Assembly (NCBI RefSeq): GCF_006740685.1 | Contig: NZ_CP035425.1 | Location: forward strand, 721,687-785,686 | DNA: 64,000 nt | Direction: 5' to 3' | Source of the DNA: Candidatus Nitrosopumilus sp. SW | GTDB lineage: Archaea; Thermoproteota; Nitrososphaeria; Nitrososphaerales; Nitrosopumilaceae | Shown here: piece by piece, positions 54,637-63,281 of the stretch | Numbering within the stretch: position 1 is the stretch's first letter | Layout of the letters: every line of letters starts with the position of its first letter | Translations under genes and position numbers: made by a program | The notes under the pieces: generated by a model | The model's input: the letters and a program-made list of their open reading frames with translations, nothing else | The model's database searches: none | What the model was told of the DNA's origin: nothing

Positions 54637-54822
54637 TTATGGGGTTACCGCTGCGGTAACTGTATCAGATAATTCTAAAACGTATGTTTTTCCTTCAGAT
54701 TCTAAATCAATTTCATCTGGTTCCATCACTTTAATTTCTCCTGTTTCAAAATTAGATAAACCAAAGACAAGAGAGATAATTACAATTCCAACAATTACTG
54801 GAATAATTATTTTTGTTTTCAC
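54637..54822 (-). CDS. Small membrane-anchored protein (61 aa)
   Basis: A 61-aa ATG ORF: basic MKTK, one hydrophobic helix (IIIPVIVGIVIISLVFGLS, about 5-23), then an acidic external tail ETGEIKVMEPDEIDLESEGKTY and a beta-like end. The signal-anchor layout is convincing, and an overlapping plus-strand frame lacks such features. It sits between the pilin-like gene and cdvB on the same strand. Function unknown. Confidence 0.6.
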   Translation of the reverse strand: MKTKIIIPVIVGIVIISLVFGLSNFETGEIKVMEPDEIDLESEGKTYVLELSDTVTAAVTP

Positions 54823-54906
54823 TGATCTCTTTAGAGAATAATATGATTTAAGCTTACTGTAAGTAATTTGTTAAAATAAAAAGAAACGACTGACGTCTTT
54901 TCCCAA

Positions 54907-55557
54907 CTACTCAAAGGTAGAAGTAGAGGTTCCTGACGAAAGTCCGGTTGATGAAGGTACAGATGGGAATTTATCACCAATCTGTTGTTCAGCTACTGCA
55001 GATGCTTCTTGCAAGATTTTCTCAGTTTCTTCACTAGAAACGTCTGACTCCATGTTAAACGAGTCTCCTGCTAGTGAATCCATCATTAGTCCATTGAGCG
55101 TTTGAGTCATTGTATTCAATTCTGAGTCTGCTTCTGGCATGAATCTTCCTAGCGATGACTTCAATCCCTTCATTGTAGACATTGCTGGTCCAATTGCTAC
55201 CATAGCATCACCAAGATCATGAATAGTCGTGAGTCTTAGCTGGACTTGTTCTAATGACATTCTTGCGTTGCCGAGCATCTTTGTAACTTTACGAATTTCA
55301 GCTAATTCGTTAGACAAAACTCTACTTGTGCTAGTATCATGTTGCTGCATTGCAGTCACCACTCTCTGAAAGAGTTGCGCATCTCTTTCATGCAGTTTAC
55401 CTAACATAGAGTCCATTTTTGAGATTTGGACTTGTAGTTTGTTTACTGCAGTTTGAATTCGTGGTTTTAATGCACCTTGAGGCTTTACTGCTTCTCGGAG
55501 TTTGCCAGTTACGCTTTGGGTCTCTTGTCGAGCCCAAGTCTTATCGAAGTTTGGCAT
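54907..55557 (-). CDS. cdvB: ESCRT-III-like protein, CdvB family
   Basis: A 216-aa Snf7-type helical protein: a basic N-terminal half (FDKTWARQETQSVTGKLREAVKPQGALKPRIQTAVNKLQVQI, about 4-45) and long helices to about 165 (KMDSMLGKLHERDAQLFQRVV, LSNELAEIRKVTKMLGNARMSLEQVQLRL). An acidic, Ser-rich tail contains EETEKILQEASAVAEQQI before the end. CdvB proteins polymerise at the membrane during crenarchaeal/thaumarchaeal division, remodelled by the CdvC ATPase. Neither cdvA nor cdvC is nearby, so this is probably one of several paralogues. Confidence 0.88.
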   Translation of the reverse strand: MPNFDKTWARQETQSVTGKLREAVKPQGALKPRIQTAVNKLQVQISKMDSMLGKLHERDAQLFQRVVTAMQQHDTSTSRVLSNELAEIRKVTKMLGNARMSLEQVQLRLTTIHDLGDAMVAIGPAMSTMKGLKSSLGRFMPEADSELNTMTQTLNGLMMDSLAGDSFNMESDVSSEETEKILQEASAVAEQQIGDKFPSVPSSTGLSSGTSTSTFE

Positions 55558-55662
55558 GATTTAGATTTAGAAATTTGGTCTTAATGTCGGGTGTAAATTT
55601 AGATCAGTTTTTGGGTAAAATTAGCTAACAAACTATTATTCTGAGATTATTTTTGTAATGTT

Positions 55663-56418
55663 GTGGTTAGAATTGTAGTATTTGATTCAGGATTAGGCTC
55701 ATTATCTGTAATCCAAGAGATGAAAAAAGTATTCAAATCTGAAATCATCTATTTTGCAGACCAAGAAAATTACCCATATGGCAAAAAGTCTCAGGCTCAA
55801 TTGAAAAAAATCACGCATAAATCTATTAAGTTATTGGAAAAGTTTTCACCTGATTTCATAGTTGTTGCATCAAATACGCCTAGTCTCATGCTGAATATAT
55901 CTTCATCAAAAATTTTTGATATAAAACCACCACTAAAGGAAGCAAAAAAACTTTCAAAATCAAAGCAAATTGGAATTCTTGCAACAGAGTCTGCAACAAA
56001 AAGTAAAGGATTGTCAAAATATATTCAAAAAAATATTCCAGAATTTTTTAAAATTTTTAAAATTAATGGATCAAAATTAGTGGATTTAGTTGAATCAGGA
56101 AAATTTCTAACAGAAAAAAAATATTGTGAAAAAATCATTAAAAAAGAATTACAGATATTAAATAAAAATCAAATTGATGTTGTTACACTCTCTAGTACAC
56201 ATTTACTATTTTTAAAAAAATATTTACAAAAAGAATTTCCAAATACACAATTTATTGATCCAGGAAAAATTGTAGCTCAAAAAATCTATTCCAAAATAAA
56301 AAACAAACAATCAAAAAGAAATTCTTTGAAAATTTTTGCTTCTGGAAACACAAAAGACTTTCAATCAAAATTATTAAAAATTGGAATTAAAAACAAAGTT
56401 AGTTCTTTGTCTTTTTAG
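55663..56418 (+). CDS. Asp/Glu racemase-like protein lacking both catalytic cysteines
   Basis: A 251-aa GTG-start protein of the MurI fold: FDSGLGSLSVIQEM, ENYPYGKKS (PYG motif), FIVVASNTPSLM (about 65-76) and VVTLSSTHLLFL (about 173-184). Glutamate racemases have ACNT and GCTH at the last two places; here both catalytic Cys are Ser (S70, S178). The Asp-Ser motif D8-S9 and the His after the second motif are kept. The protein is unlikely to be a normal racemase. Archaea of this group have no murein. It overlaps convergent cbiF by 20 bp. Confidence 0.8.
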   Translation: MVRIVVFDSGLGSLSVIQEMKKVFKSEIIYFADQENYPYGKKSQAQLKKITHKSIKLLEKFSPDFIVVASNTPSLMLNISSSKIFDIKPPLKEAKKLSKSKQIGILATESATKSKGLSKYIQKNIPEFFKIFKINGSKLVDLVESGKFLTEKKYCEKIIKKELQILNKNQIDVVTLSSTHLLFLKKYLQKEFPNTQFIDPGKIVAQKIYSKIKNKQSKRNSLKIFASGNTKDFQSKLLKIGIKNKVSSLSF

Positions 56419-57169
56419 CTTTTCTATAACCATGACTAAATTTTTTGTCATATAGTTTAGAATACTCATATGTTTCAGGATCAATTACATCACTGATTAT
56501 TATAATTGCAGTTCTAGTAATTTTTTCTTCTTTGAGTTTTTTTGCAATGTCTCCAAGTGTTCCTTTAATGATTTTTTGATCTTTCCAGCTTGCTCTATAC
56601 ACAACAGCAACTGGTGTTTTCTTTTTGTATCCGCCTGCAATTGCTTCTTTAACTAAATTAGAAATCAAATGAACGCTAAGATAGAAAATTAGTGTTGCTT
56701 TGTGTTTTGCAAGCTCTGAAATTTTTTCTCTTTTTGGAACTTTGGTTCTAGATTCTGCTCTAGTTACAATTATTGTTTGGGTAACTCCAGGGAGAGTCAA
56801 TTGTGTCCCTAATGCAGCAGCTGAGGCTAAAAATGCAGTTACTCCAGGCACAACTGTAGATTTTATTCCCTTTTTTGTGAGATTATCAATTTGCTCTTTA
56901 ATTGCACCATATATTGAGGGATCACCATCATGTAGTCTTACAACAAGTTTGTCTTTTTTTGCATTTTTGTACAATACATCAAAAATTTCTTCTCTAACCA
57001 TTCCAGCTGCATCATAGAGTTTTCCTTTTTTACATAATTTCAAAATAGGCTTAGGAATTAATGACCCAGAATAAACAACAACATCTGCTTTTTGAATTAG
57101 TTTTTTTGCTTTAACTGTAATTAGTTCAGGATCACCTGGTCCACAACCAACAAAAAATACATCAGACAC
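56399..57169 (-). CDS. cbiF: Precorrin-4/cobalt-precorrin-4 C11-methyltransferase
   Basis: A 256-aa class III SAM methyltransferase with a GTG start. GCGPGDPELITVKA (AdoMet site), SGSLIPKPILKLC, LHDGDPSIYGAIKEQI, PGVTAFLASAAALGTQLTLPGV and VYRASWKDQKII are CbiF/CobM signatures. It methylates C11 in B12 synthesis. It overlaps the cbiL stop by 8 bp; cbiT-cbiL-cbiF form cobalamin cluster II. Confidence 0.95.
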   Translation of the reverse strand: MSDVFFVGCGPGDPELITVKAKKLIQKADVVVYSGSLIPKPILKLCKKGKLYDAAGMVREEIFDVLYKNAKKDKLVVRLHDGDPSIYGAIKEQIDNLTKKGIKSTVVPGVTAFLASAAALGTQLTLPGVTQTIIVTRAESRTKVPKREKISELAKHKATLIFYLSVHLISNLVKEAIAGGYKKKTPVAVVYRASWKDQKIIKGTLGDIAKKLKEEKITRTAIIIISDVIDPETYEYSKLYDKKFSHGYRKAKKTKN

Positions 57170-57884
57170 GTTTTACCACCAATATAGAGAAATATTTTGT
57201 AGTTAATGTATCATTATTTACTTCACCCAGAGTCATCTTTCTAATTATTTCATTTTCAGTTCCCAAGTCTTGTCCTATTGCAAAAATAGAATTATCAGGA
57301 AATCCTGATTCCTTTAAAACATCAATGACTTGATCAAAATATCTACCGTCTTTTAGAAATATCATAGATTCAGAATTTTTTGCAATCTCTTTAACACTAC
57401 TTAAATCATAACATGAAGGAATAATTGCAACTTTTTCTGCACCTTCTGCAATACTTACACCAACCTTTGAAGCAAAAGTAAACATAGAAACAATTCCAGG
57501 AATAACACTAATGTTCATCTCAGGATATTTTTCTGTAAGATCTTTGTGCATGTAAATCCAAGTGCTATACAAAAATGGATCACCTACTGTTAGATAGACA
57601 ACGTTTTTTCCAGATTGTACAGTTTCAGCCATAATCTTTGCATTTTTTTTCCAGGTTTCTTTAAGAACATCTTGGTCTTTAGTCATAGGAAAAATCAACT
57701 TTACAATCTCTTGATTCTTTGATTTATCAATAATAGAATCAACTACAGATAATGCAATACTAGGTCTGTCTTCTTTTGAGGCAGGACACATGATAATATC
57801 AGCATCTTGAATTGCCTTTACAGCCTTGACCGTAAGAAGTTCAGGATCCCCAGGGCCAACACCAATTCCTATCAAACCAGGCAT
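57162..57884 (-). CDS. cbiL: Precorrin-2/cobalt-factor II C20-methyltransferase
   Basis: A 240-aa class III methyltransferase starting GIGVGPGDPELLTVKAV. It has IMCPASKEDRPSIALSVV, LTVGDPFLYSTWIYM and VIPGIVSMFTFASKVGVSI, matching the CbiL/CobI family. It adds the C20 methyl early in the pathway. It sits between cbiT and cbiF, coupled to cbiF by overlap. Confidence 0.93.
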   Translation of the reverse strand: MPGLIGIGVGPGDPELLTVKAVKAIQDADIIMCPASKEDRPSIALSVVDSIIDKSKNQEIVKLIFPMTKDQDVLKETWKKNAKIMAETVQSGKNVVYLTVGDPFLYSTWIYMHKDLTEKYPEMNISVIPGIVSMFTFASKVGVSIAEGAEKVAIIPSCYDLSSVKEIAKNSESMIFLKDGRYFDQVIDVLKESGFPDNSIFAIGQDLGTENEIIRKMTLGEVNNDTLTTKYFSILVVKRV

Positions 57885-57919
57885 GAGATGACTGGGTTTT
57901 CTCCCAATTAAAAGCTAGA

Positions 57920-58510
57920 TTAGGCCTTAGTTGCAGAAATTATTGTTACTGGGTTTCGTGCAAGCATCATAGTGCCAGTAGTGGTTTTTCTACTTTTAGA
58001 TACGGTTACTTGAGTAATATCCACATCTTTGAACTGCAATTTGTCCATGACTTGTATTACAGAATATAGTGTTTCAATTAATATAATTCCAATTACAATT
58101 CTACCTTTAGATTTTAGTTTTTTTTCTGATAATTCAACAATTTCTTTTGTATCTCCACCAGTACCACCAACAAATATTGCATCTGCTTCTTCAAGTTCTA
58201 AAATCTTTTCTTTGGCATTACCAAAAATAACTGAAACATTAGAAAGTTCAAATTTTTGTAAATTCTTTTTTGTCAAATCTACTGCATTTTGATCATAATC
58301 AATTGCAAGTATTTTTCCAGTAGACTCAACTTGTAATGCAGCTTCAACAGAAATAGAACCAGAACCACAACCAATATCATATACAATTTGTCCAGGATTT
58401 AGCCTAGCTTTGCTAATTTGAACAGCTCTGACTTCTTCTTTAGTGATAGGAACTTTATCAGTTCTTTCAAATTCTTCATCAGGTATTCCAGGAGTTTTAT
58501 AATTCCACAT
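57920..58510 (-). CDS. cbiT: Cobalt-precorrin-6B C15-methyltransferase (decarboxylating) CbiT
   Basis: A 196-aa class I methyltransferase. GIPDEEFERTDKVPITKEEVRAVQISKARL is the CbiT N-terminal signature. VYDIGCGSGSISVEAALQ is the AdoMet motif I, and ADAIFVGGTGGDTKEIVE and GRIVIGIILIETLYSV follow. It methylates C15 and decarboxylates the C12 acetate. It heads cluster II; the separate CbiE partner is not in the window. Confidence 0.95.
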   Translation of the reverse strand: MWNYKTPGIPDEEFERTDKVPITKEEVRAVQISKARLNPGQIVYDIGCGSGSISVEAALQVESTGKILAIDYDQNAVDLTKKNLQKFELSNVSVIFGNAKEKILELEEADAIFVGGTGGDTKEIVELSEKKLKSKGRIVIGIILIETLYSVIQVMDKLQFKDVDITQVTVSKSRKTTTGTMMLARNPVTIISATKA

Positions 58511-58533
58511 TAGATTATCGCCTTGAGAATCTA

Positions 58534-59010
58534 TTAGATGTTAATTCCAGTAGAAACAGTTGCAGTATGAACTAGAGTATATGTTACAATCCATGTAAAC
58601 AAATACAAGAAGATATAGCTACCAATTGCTTGCGTAACAATTTTCTTTCTATCAGATGAGGGTAATTGCATCTTCATTCCTTTTGCTACAATAATTGTCG
58701 CAAAGAATACTATAATCATAAATCCAATAGATGCCCATCGTCTTTCTTCACCTTCAATATCTTCAAAGATAAAAGTAGCAGCAGTACCTGCAATTACTGC
58801 AAGGGCAACACGTAACCAAAATAATTTATTTAATTTTCTATCTTTCTCACTTTTTTCAACCTCACTTATTGGAGGTTCTTTTGATGCCTCAGGAGTTGAT
58901 TCAGTTTTTTCTGTTTCAGGAATATCAACTGGCTCTTCTTGAGGAGATTCTTTCTTAGAGTCCTCAGGCTCAGGCGTAGGTTTTGATTTTTTCTTTTTGA
59001 ATTTGGCCAA
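58534..59010 (-). CDS. Three-helix membrane protein with charged N-terminal tail
   Basis: A 158-aa protein: a Lys-rich start (AKFKKKKSK), then a Pro/Glu/Ser-rich disordered segment to about residue 55. Three hydrophobic helices follow (about 70-84 LRVALAVIAGTAATF, 93-110 ASIGFMIIVFFATIIVAKG, 128-152 IGSYIFLYLFTWIVTYTLVHTA). The helix number and position loosely resemble EMC6-type membrane proteins, but I cannot confirm that. It precedes cbiT on the same strand. Function unknown. Confidence 0.65.
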   Translation of the reverse strand: MAKFKKKKSKPTPEPEDSKKESPQEEPVDIPETEKTESTPEASKEPPISEVEKSEKDRKLNKLFWLRVALAVIAGTAATFIFEDIEGEERRWASIGFMIIVFFATIIVAKGMKMQLPSSDRKKIVTQAIGSYIFLYLFTWIVTYTLVHTATVSTGINI

Positions 59011-59104
59011 TTAAATTTCTAGCGTGTCTCAAGCAAACCATGTTTAATATCTTTGGTCAAAAACTAAGCATGTCATAGCAAGGGTATAATTTTAGATGTA
59101 AAAT

Positions 59105-61063
59105 ATGATAGGCATGACATTATCAGGAATTGAATTACGATATTTAGTTGATAAAATTTCAAAACAAGTTGAGGACTACTATGTCAGCAATATCTATGGA
59201 ATAACAAAAGATAGCATACTCTTCAAATTACACCATACTGAGAAAAGTGATCTCTTTATGATGATCTCGACTTCAGGAGTTTGGTTAACTGAAGTAAAAA
59301 TTGATCAAGTTGAACCAAATAAATTACTCAAAAGATTACGTAGTGATCTTCTTAGATTAAAATTAAAAAAAATAGAACAAATTGGTGCTGAAAGAATTGC
59401 ATATTTTATCTTTGAAGGGTTTGGAAAAGAATTTGTTTTAGTTGGTGAATTTTTTGGAGATGGAAATATTTTACTTTGTAATAATGAGATGAAGATTCTT
59501 GCACTACAGCATTCAATTGATGTAAGACATAGAAAACTAAGTGTAGGATTAGAATATACTCAACCGCCACAAAGCGGATTAGATATTTTCAATTTATCTG
59601 AAAATGATTTTCAAAGTATTAAAACAACAGAATTGGTTGCTGCAAAATGGTTTGGACGTACTTTGGGGTTACCAAAAAAATATGTAGAGGGTATTTTTGA
59701 AATTGCAAAGGTTGATCCAAAAAAAATTGGAAATCTTTTAACTAATGAAGAAATTATGAAAATTTTTGAGACTACAAAGAAAATTGTTTCAGATATTGTT
59801 TCAGAAAATCATGATCCCATAATTGTAAGAAATGAAAAAACAGAAGTTCTTCCAATTCAACTTGGAAAAATCGAAGGAGAAATTATCAAAGTAAAAAGCT
59901 TCATAGAAGGACTTGATACTGTTTTTACACAAAACATTGTAGAAAGAGGAAAGTCAATTCAAACTAGTGGTTCAGATAAAAAAATAAAAGAACTTCAAAC
60001 CCAAATTTCTGAGCAAGAAAAGGCAATTCAGACAGTAAAAGATAGGTCAAAAAACATCACAAATGTTGCAAATTCTCTTTTTGAAATGATTTCAAAAGGA
60101 ATCATATCAATTGAAGATAAAACTGCGCAAGAAATTTTGGCAAATAACAATGCAAAATTGATTACTGAAAAAGGAATTCCATTAATTGTTATTCAAGATG
60201 AAAAAATAAAGATAGACACAAAAGCATCTTTACAGTCAATTGCATCTACATTATTTAATGAAGCAAAGAAACAGTCAGGTGCAATTAGTTCGATTGAAAA
60301 TATCAAAGATAAAACTTTGAAGAAATTAGAAAAACTACAAAACAAAACAGAATCTGAAAAAGATTCGATCCTAGTTTCTGAGATCAGAAAGAAGAATTGG
60401 TATGAAAGATACAGATGGTTCTATACTACTGACGGATTTTTAGTAATTGGGGGCAGAGATGCTGCATCAAACTCTGCTGTTGTAAGAAAGCATTTGGATA
60501 AAAATGATAAAATTTTTCATGGTGATATTTTTGGTTCTCCGTTTTTTATCATCAAAGATGCACAAAACGTACCAGATACTAGTATGAACGAAGTTGCACA
60601 TGCAACAGTTTGTTTTAGTCGTGCATGGAGAGAAGGAATGTACGGTGTTAGTGCGTATTGGGTAAATCCCGATCAAGTTAAAAAATCAGCTCCCAGTGGA
60701 GAATTTCTTCCAAAAGGATCATTTACAATTGAAGGACAGAGGAATTTCATTAAAAGTGGGAATCTCAAATTAGCTGTTGGAATAATTCCACAAGAAGATG
60801 GTTATGCATTAACTTGTGGTCCTCCTGAAACAATCAAGAAAAATTCTATCTGTTATGCAATAATTGAGCCTCAGGGAATTGAAATGGTAGATGCTGCAAA
60901 GAAAATTAGAATAGAATTTTCAAAAATTCATGAAGAAATTACTAAAAAAATCAGTATTGATGAATTTGTTCGTGTGATGCCTGCCGGAAAAAGTCAGGTA
61001 AAAGATGTTAACAGAGGAGAAGCAGATATTCAAAAATTCATTGATACTGAAGAGGACGACTAG
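59105..61063 (+). CDS. NFACT/RqcH (NEMF-like) ribosome quality control protein
   Basis: A 652-aa protein; the ATG at 59114 (MTLSGIEL) is also plausible. NFACT-N spans about 1-180 (MTLSGIELRYLVDKI, DVRHRKLSVGLEYTQPP), a HhH region about 180-230, a coiled-coil arm about 290-425 and NFACT-R about 430-590 (KNWYERYRWFYTTDGFLVIGGRDAASNSAVVRKHL, GEFLPKGSFTIEG, AWREGMYGVSAYWV). NFACT proteins bind split 60S/50S subunits with stalled peptidyl-tRNA and may add C-terminal tails. No nearby partner is obvious. Confidence 0.93.
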   Translation: MIGMTLSGIELRYLVDKISKQVEDYYVSNIYGITKDSILFKLHHTEKSDLFMMISTSGVWLTEVKIDQVEPNKLLKRLRSDLLRLKLKKIEQIGAERIAYFIFEGFGKEFVLVGEFFGDGNILLCNNEMKILALQHSIDVRHRKLSVGLEYTQPPQSGLDIFNLSENDFQSIKTTELVAAKWFGRTLGLPKKYVEGIFEIAKVDPKKIGNLLTNEEIMKIFETTKKIVSDIVSENHDPIIVRNEKTEVLPIQLGKIEGEIIKVKSFIEGLDTVFTQNIVERGKSIQTSGSDKKIKELQTQISEQEKAIQTVKDRSKNITNVANSLFEMISKGIISIEDKTAQEILANNNAKLITEKGIPLIVIQDEKIKIDTKASLQSIASTLFNEAKKQSGAISSIENIKDKTLKKLEKLQNKTESEKDSILVSEIRKKNWYERYRWFYTTDGFLVIGGRDAASNSAVVRKHLDKNDKIFHGDIFGSPFFIIKDAQNVPDTSMNEVAHATVCFSRAWREGMYGVSAYWVNPDQVKKSAPSGEFLPKGSFTIEGQRNFIKSGNLKLAVGIIPQEDGYALTCGPPETIKKNSICYAIIEPQGIEMVDAAKKIRIEFSKIHEEITKKISIDEFVRVMPAGKSQVKDVNRGEADIQKFIDTEEDD

Positions 61064-61424
61064 AACCAGTATCAAGTGATAATTTCATTCCATTTTTTAT
61101 TGAAGAAAATTCTTCATTAGATAAAATTATCAAAGGAATATTTGCTAGTGCACATCCAGTCGCTACTGTAAGATCAGCTTTTTGACAAATCATTGCAAGT
61201 GGCGCCGTTCCATTTGATTTTATAGAATAAATTGTGTATGCACCAACACTACTTCCAACACCTGAAGGAAAAACTAGAATTGTGTCTTTAATTGATTTTT
61301 TATATAGTTCATGATTTTTGTCACTAATTATTCCAGTTTTTTTATCAACTGTTCCTAAAAAATTAATTGCGTCTTTTGATTTTAGAACTGTACCTTCAAC
61401 TTTTCCTGAAACTAGAATTTTCAT
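61038..61424 (-). CDS. Phosphomevalonate dehydratase small subunit (AcnX-S, DUF126)
   Basis: A 128-aa swivelling domain: VSGKVEGTVLKSKDAINFLGTVDKKTGII, then the loop FPSGVGSSVGAYTIYSI (Ser catalytic region) and NGTAPLAMICQKAD, all typical of AcnX small subunits. With the large subunit it dehydrates mevalonate-5-phosphate to trans-anhydromevalonate phosphate in the archaeal mevalonate pathway. The genes overlap by 4 bp. It is convergent with NFACT (26-bp overlap). Confidence 0.9.
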   Translation of the reverse strand: MKILVSGKVEGTVLKSKDAINFLGTVDKKTGIISDKNHELYKKSIKDTILVFPSGVGSSVGAYTIYSIKSNGTAPLAMICQKADLTVATGCALANIPLIILSNEEFSSIKNGMKLSLDTGSSRPLQYQ

Positions 61425-62575
61425 CTTGTCTCATCTTCTATAATTTGTGATAATGATTTTAAATTCACTCCAACACCATTAGAGTTTTTTAAATAAAATG
61501 CACCCTTGATGCTATTAGTGGTTACTGCATCGACATTATCTTTGTTAATCAATGGAGTAAGACAAGTACAACAATCTGAAAGAATTTCACATCCTGCTCG
61601 TTCTAATTCATTTGTATAGCCAATTTTGTTTGCTTGTTCTTTTACAGTTCTAGGGGTAAATATCATACATCTCTTCTCAAATATTCTTCCCTTTAGTTTT
61701 CCGGCAAGTTCTGAAATTTCTTCCAATCCCAATTGAGGACTACCAAGAGTAATGATGTCACCTTTTTCAGATGTGTTTAATTCATCATGAACATTTTGCA
61801 TTGCTTTTTCATCAAAATCAATTTTTTCAGAGTTTGAATCTCCCTCTCCAAAAATAAATTTGGCACATGTTCCAGAAGTTCCCATTCCTCCACACATTGC
61901 CTTACATTGACGATTATCCATTTCGCCTAAACCAGAAACATTTACAGAAATATCTCCAACTTTTCCTGCAAAAAATCCCAACATCCCATATGTTAGTTCA
62001 TTTGGATTATTGACTTTCATTCTAATTGTTACATTTGGGGAATCTTCTTTTCGTAATGAAGAGTAAGGGCTTTTTCCAGTTAATGCGCTAGCTAAAGCAC
62101 TAAATGCACTTTCCTTGTTTGTTTTCAAATTATCATAAGAATTTGCATGAATTGCAGCATTACTCTCTGCAAATGCAACTTGGGTTCCATCTTTTGGGAT
62201 ATCAAAAATTTCGTAAGGAATACACGAAAAAGATGGAATAACACCCATTGTTTCATATGAATTTCTAATAGAGAGTTGTTTTGAGATAAAATTCTCATCT
62301 AAGCCATAGTTTGATACATTATCAATGTCAAATCCCATTGGATTAAGAGTGGTCTTTACCTTAACTCGAGCATCTTTGCTAATGCTAGAAAGAAATTCTT
62401 CACCTGCATCACCTATAGTGTTATAATTTACTCCTGAAAGATGTGCCCATTCAATTGGAACTAGTTTTTCTGCATCTGTTGCCTCACCGGTTGCAACAAG
62501 AATTCTGTATGCCATCTGCATGATTTCGCCTTGTTCGCCCTTTAGTGCAGATTCTTCTTCTCTAGTTAGTTCCAA
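61421..62575 (-). CDS. Phosphomevalonate dehydratase large subunit (AcnX-L, DUF521)
   Basis: A 384-aa aconitase-superfamily protein with a TTG start: LTREEESALKGEQGEIMQMAYRIL, then EWAHLSGVNYNTIGDAG and TTLNPMGFDID. Fe-S ligand-type cysteines lie near PSFSCIPYEI, CKAMCGGMGTSGTCAKF and LSDCCTCL. It carries the [4Fe-4S] site of the dehydratase. A TATA-like GTATTATAA about 27 bp before the start is shared with nth. This supports the archaeal mevalonate route to isoprenoid lipids. Confidence 0.92.
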   Translation of the reverse strand: MELTREEESALKGEQGEIMQMAYRILVATGEATDAEKLVPIEWAHLSGVNYNTIGDAGEEFLSSISKDARVKVKTTLNPMGFDIDNVSNYGLDENFISKQLSIRNSYETMGVIPSFSCIPYEIFDIPKDGTQVAFAESNAAIHANSYDNLKTNKESAFSALASALTGKSPYSSLRKEDSPNVTIRMKVNNPNELTYGMLGFFAGKVGDISVNVSGLGEMDNRQCKAMCGGMGTSGTCAKFIFGEGDSNSEKIDFDEKAMQNVHDELNTSEKGDIITLGSPQLGLEEISELAGKLKGRIFEKRCMIFTPRTVKEQANKIGYTNELERAGCEILSDCCTCLTPLINKDNVDAVTTNSIKGAFYLKNSNGVGVNLKSLSQIIEDETR

Positions 62576-62595
62576 TGTGATTGATTTGGATTTAC

Positions 62596-62606
62596 AGTTA
62601 TAATAC
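62596..62606. promoter_or_regulatory. Shared TATA-like box between acnX-L and nth
   Basis: The sequence AGTTATAATAC reads as a TATA box on both strands. It is centred about 24 bp before the nth ATG (62625) and about 27 bp before the acnX-L TTG (62575). Both spacings fit leaderless starts. Confidence 0.45.
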
Positions 62607-62624
62607 TTGTACGTAGTTTTTCAT

Positions 62625-63281
62625 ATGAAAATGGAAAAAATTCTAAGCAAAATGATGGATACAATGAATTCTGTAAAGACACCACGAATAACTGCACTAC
62701 GAGATCTTCATGATGCTGAGACAGGTCCATTTAGTATTTTGATTGGAACCATACTTTCTGCTAGAACAAAAGATGAGAGTACAACGAAGGTAGTTAAGGT
62801 GTTATTCTCAAAATACAAAAACCCAAAACAACTTGCAAATGCAAAACTAAAAGATGTTGAAAAAATCATCAAACCAATTGGATTCTATCATGTAAAATCC
62901 AAAAGAATTATCGAAGTTGCAAAGATAATTGATTCAAAATACAAGGGTAAAGTACCTGAAGATCTGGATACTTTAGTAGAATTGCCAGGAGTGGGAAGAA
63001 AAACTGCAAATTGTGTTTTAGTTTATGCATTTGAAAAACCTGCAATTCCAGTTGATATTCACGTTCATAGAATTTCAAATAGATTAGGATTAGTTGAAAC
63101 AAAGAATCCTGAAGAGACAGAACAAGAATTAATGAAAAAAGTAGACAAGAAATTTTGGATTGACATTAATGATACTTTTGTTATGTATGGACAAAACATT
63201 TGCAAACCAATATCTCCAATGTGTGATGTATGCAAGATTAAGAGAAGCTGCAAGTTTTACAAATCTAAGAACGTTTCTTAG
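62625..63281 (+). CDS. nth: Endonuclease III (base excision DNA glycosylase)
   Basis: About 218 aa from the ATG at 62625. The HhH is LVELPGVGRKTANCVL. The catalytic Lys region is ILSARTKDESTTKVVKVLF in the family's TxD...N/K context and the catalytic Asp is in IPVDIHVHRISNRLG. The C-terminal Fe-S cluster is C-x6-C-x2-C-x5-C (ICKPISPMCDVCKIKRSC). It removes oxidised pyrimidines and cleaves the abasic site. It is divergent from the AcnX genes. Confidence 0.95.
   Translation: MKMEKILSKMMDTMNSVKTPRITALRDLHDAETGPFSILIGTILSARTKDESTTKVVKVLFSKYKNPKQLANAKLKDVEKIIKPIGFYHVKSKRIIEVAKIIDSKYKGKVPEDLDTLVELPGVGRKTANCVLVYAFEKPAIPVDIHVHRISNRLGLVETKNPEETEQELMKKVDKKFWIDINDTFVMYGQNICKPISPMCDVCKIKRSCKFYKSKNVS

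Noticed and set aside
54599-54841. An 80-codon plus-strand frame
   Set aside because: It is opposite the 61-aa membrane protein, which has a clear signal-anchor pattern; the plus frame looks like a shadow.
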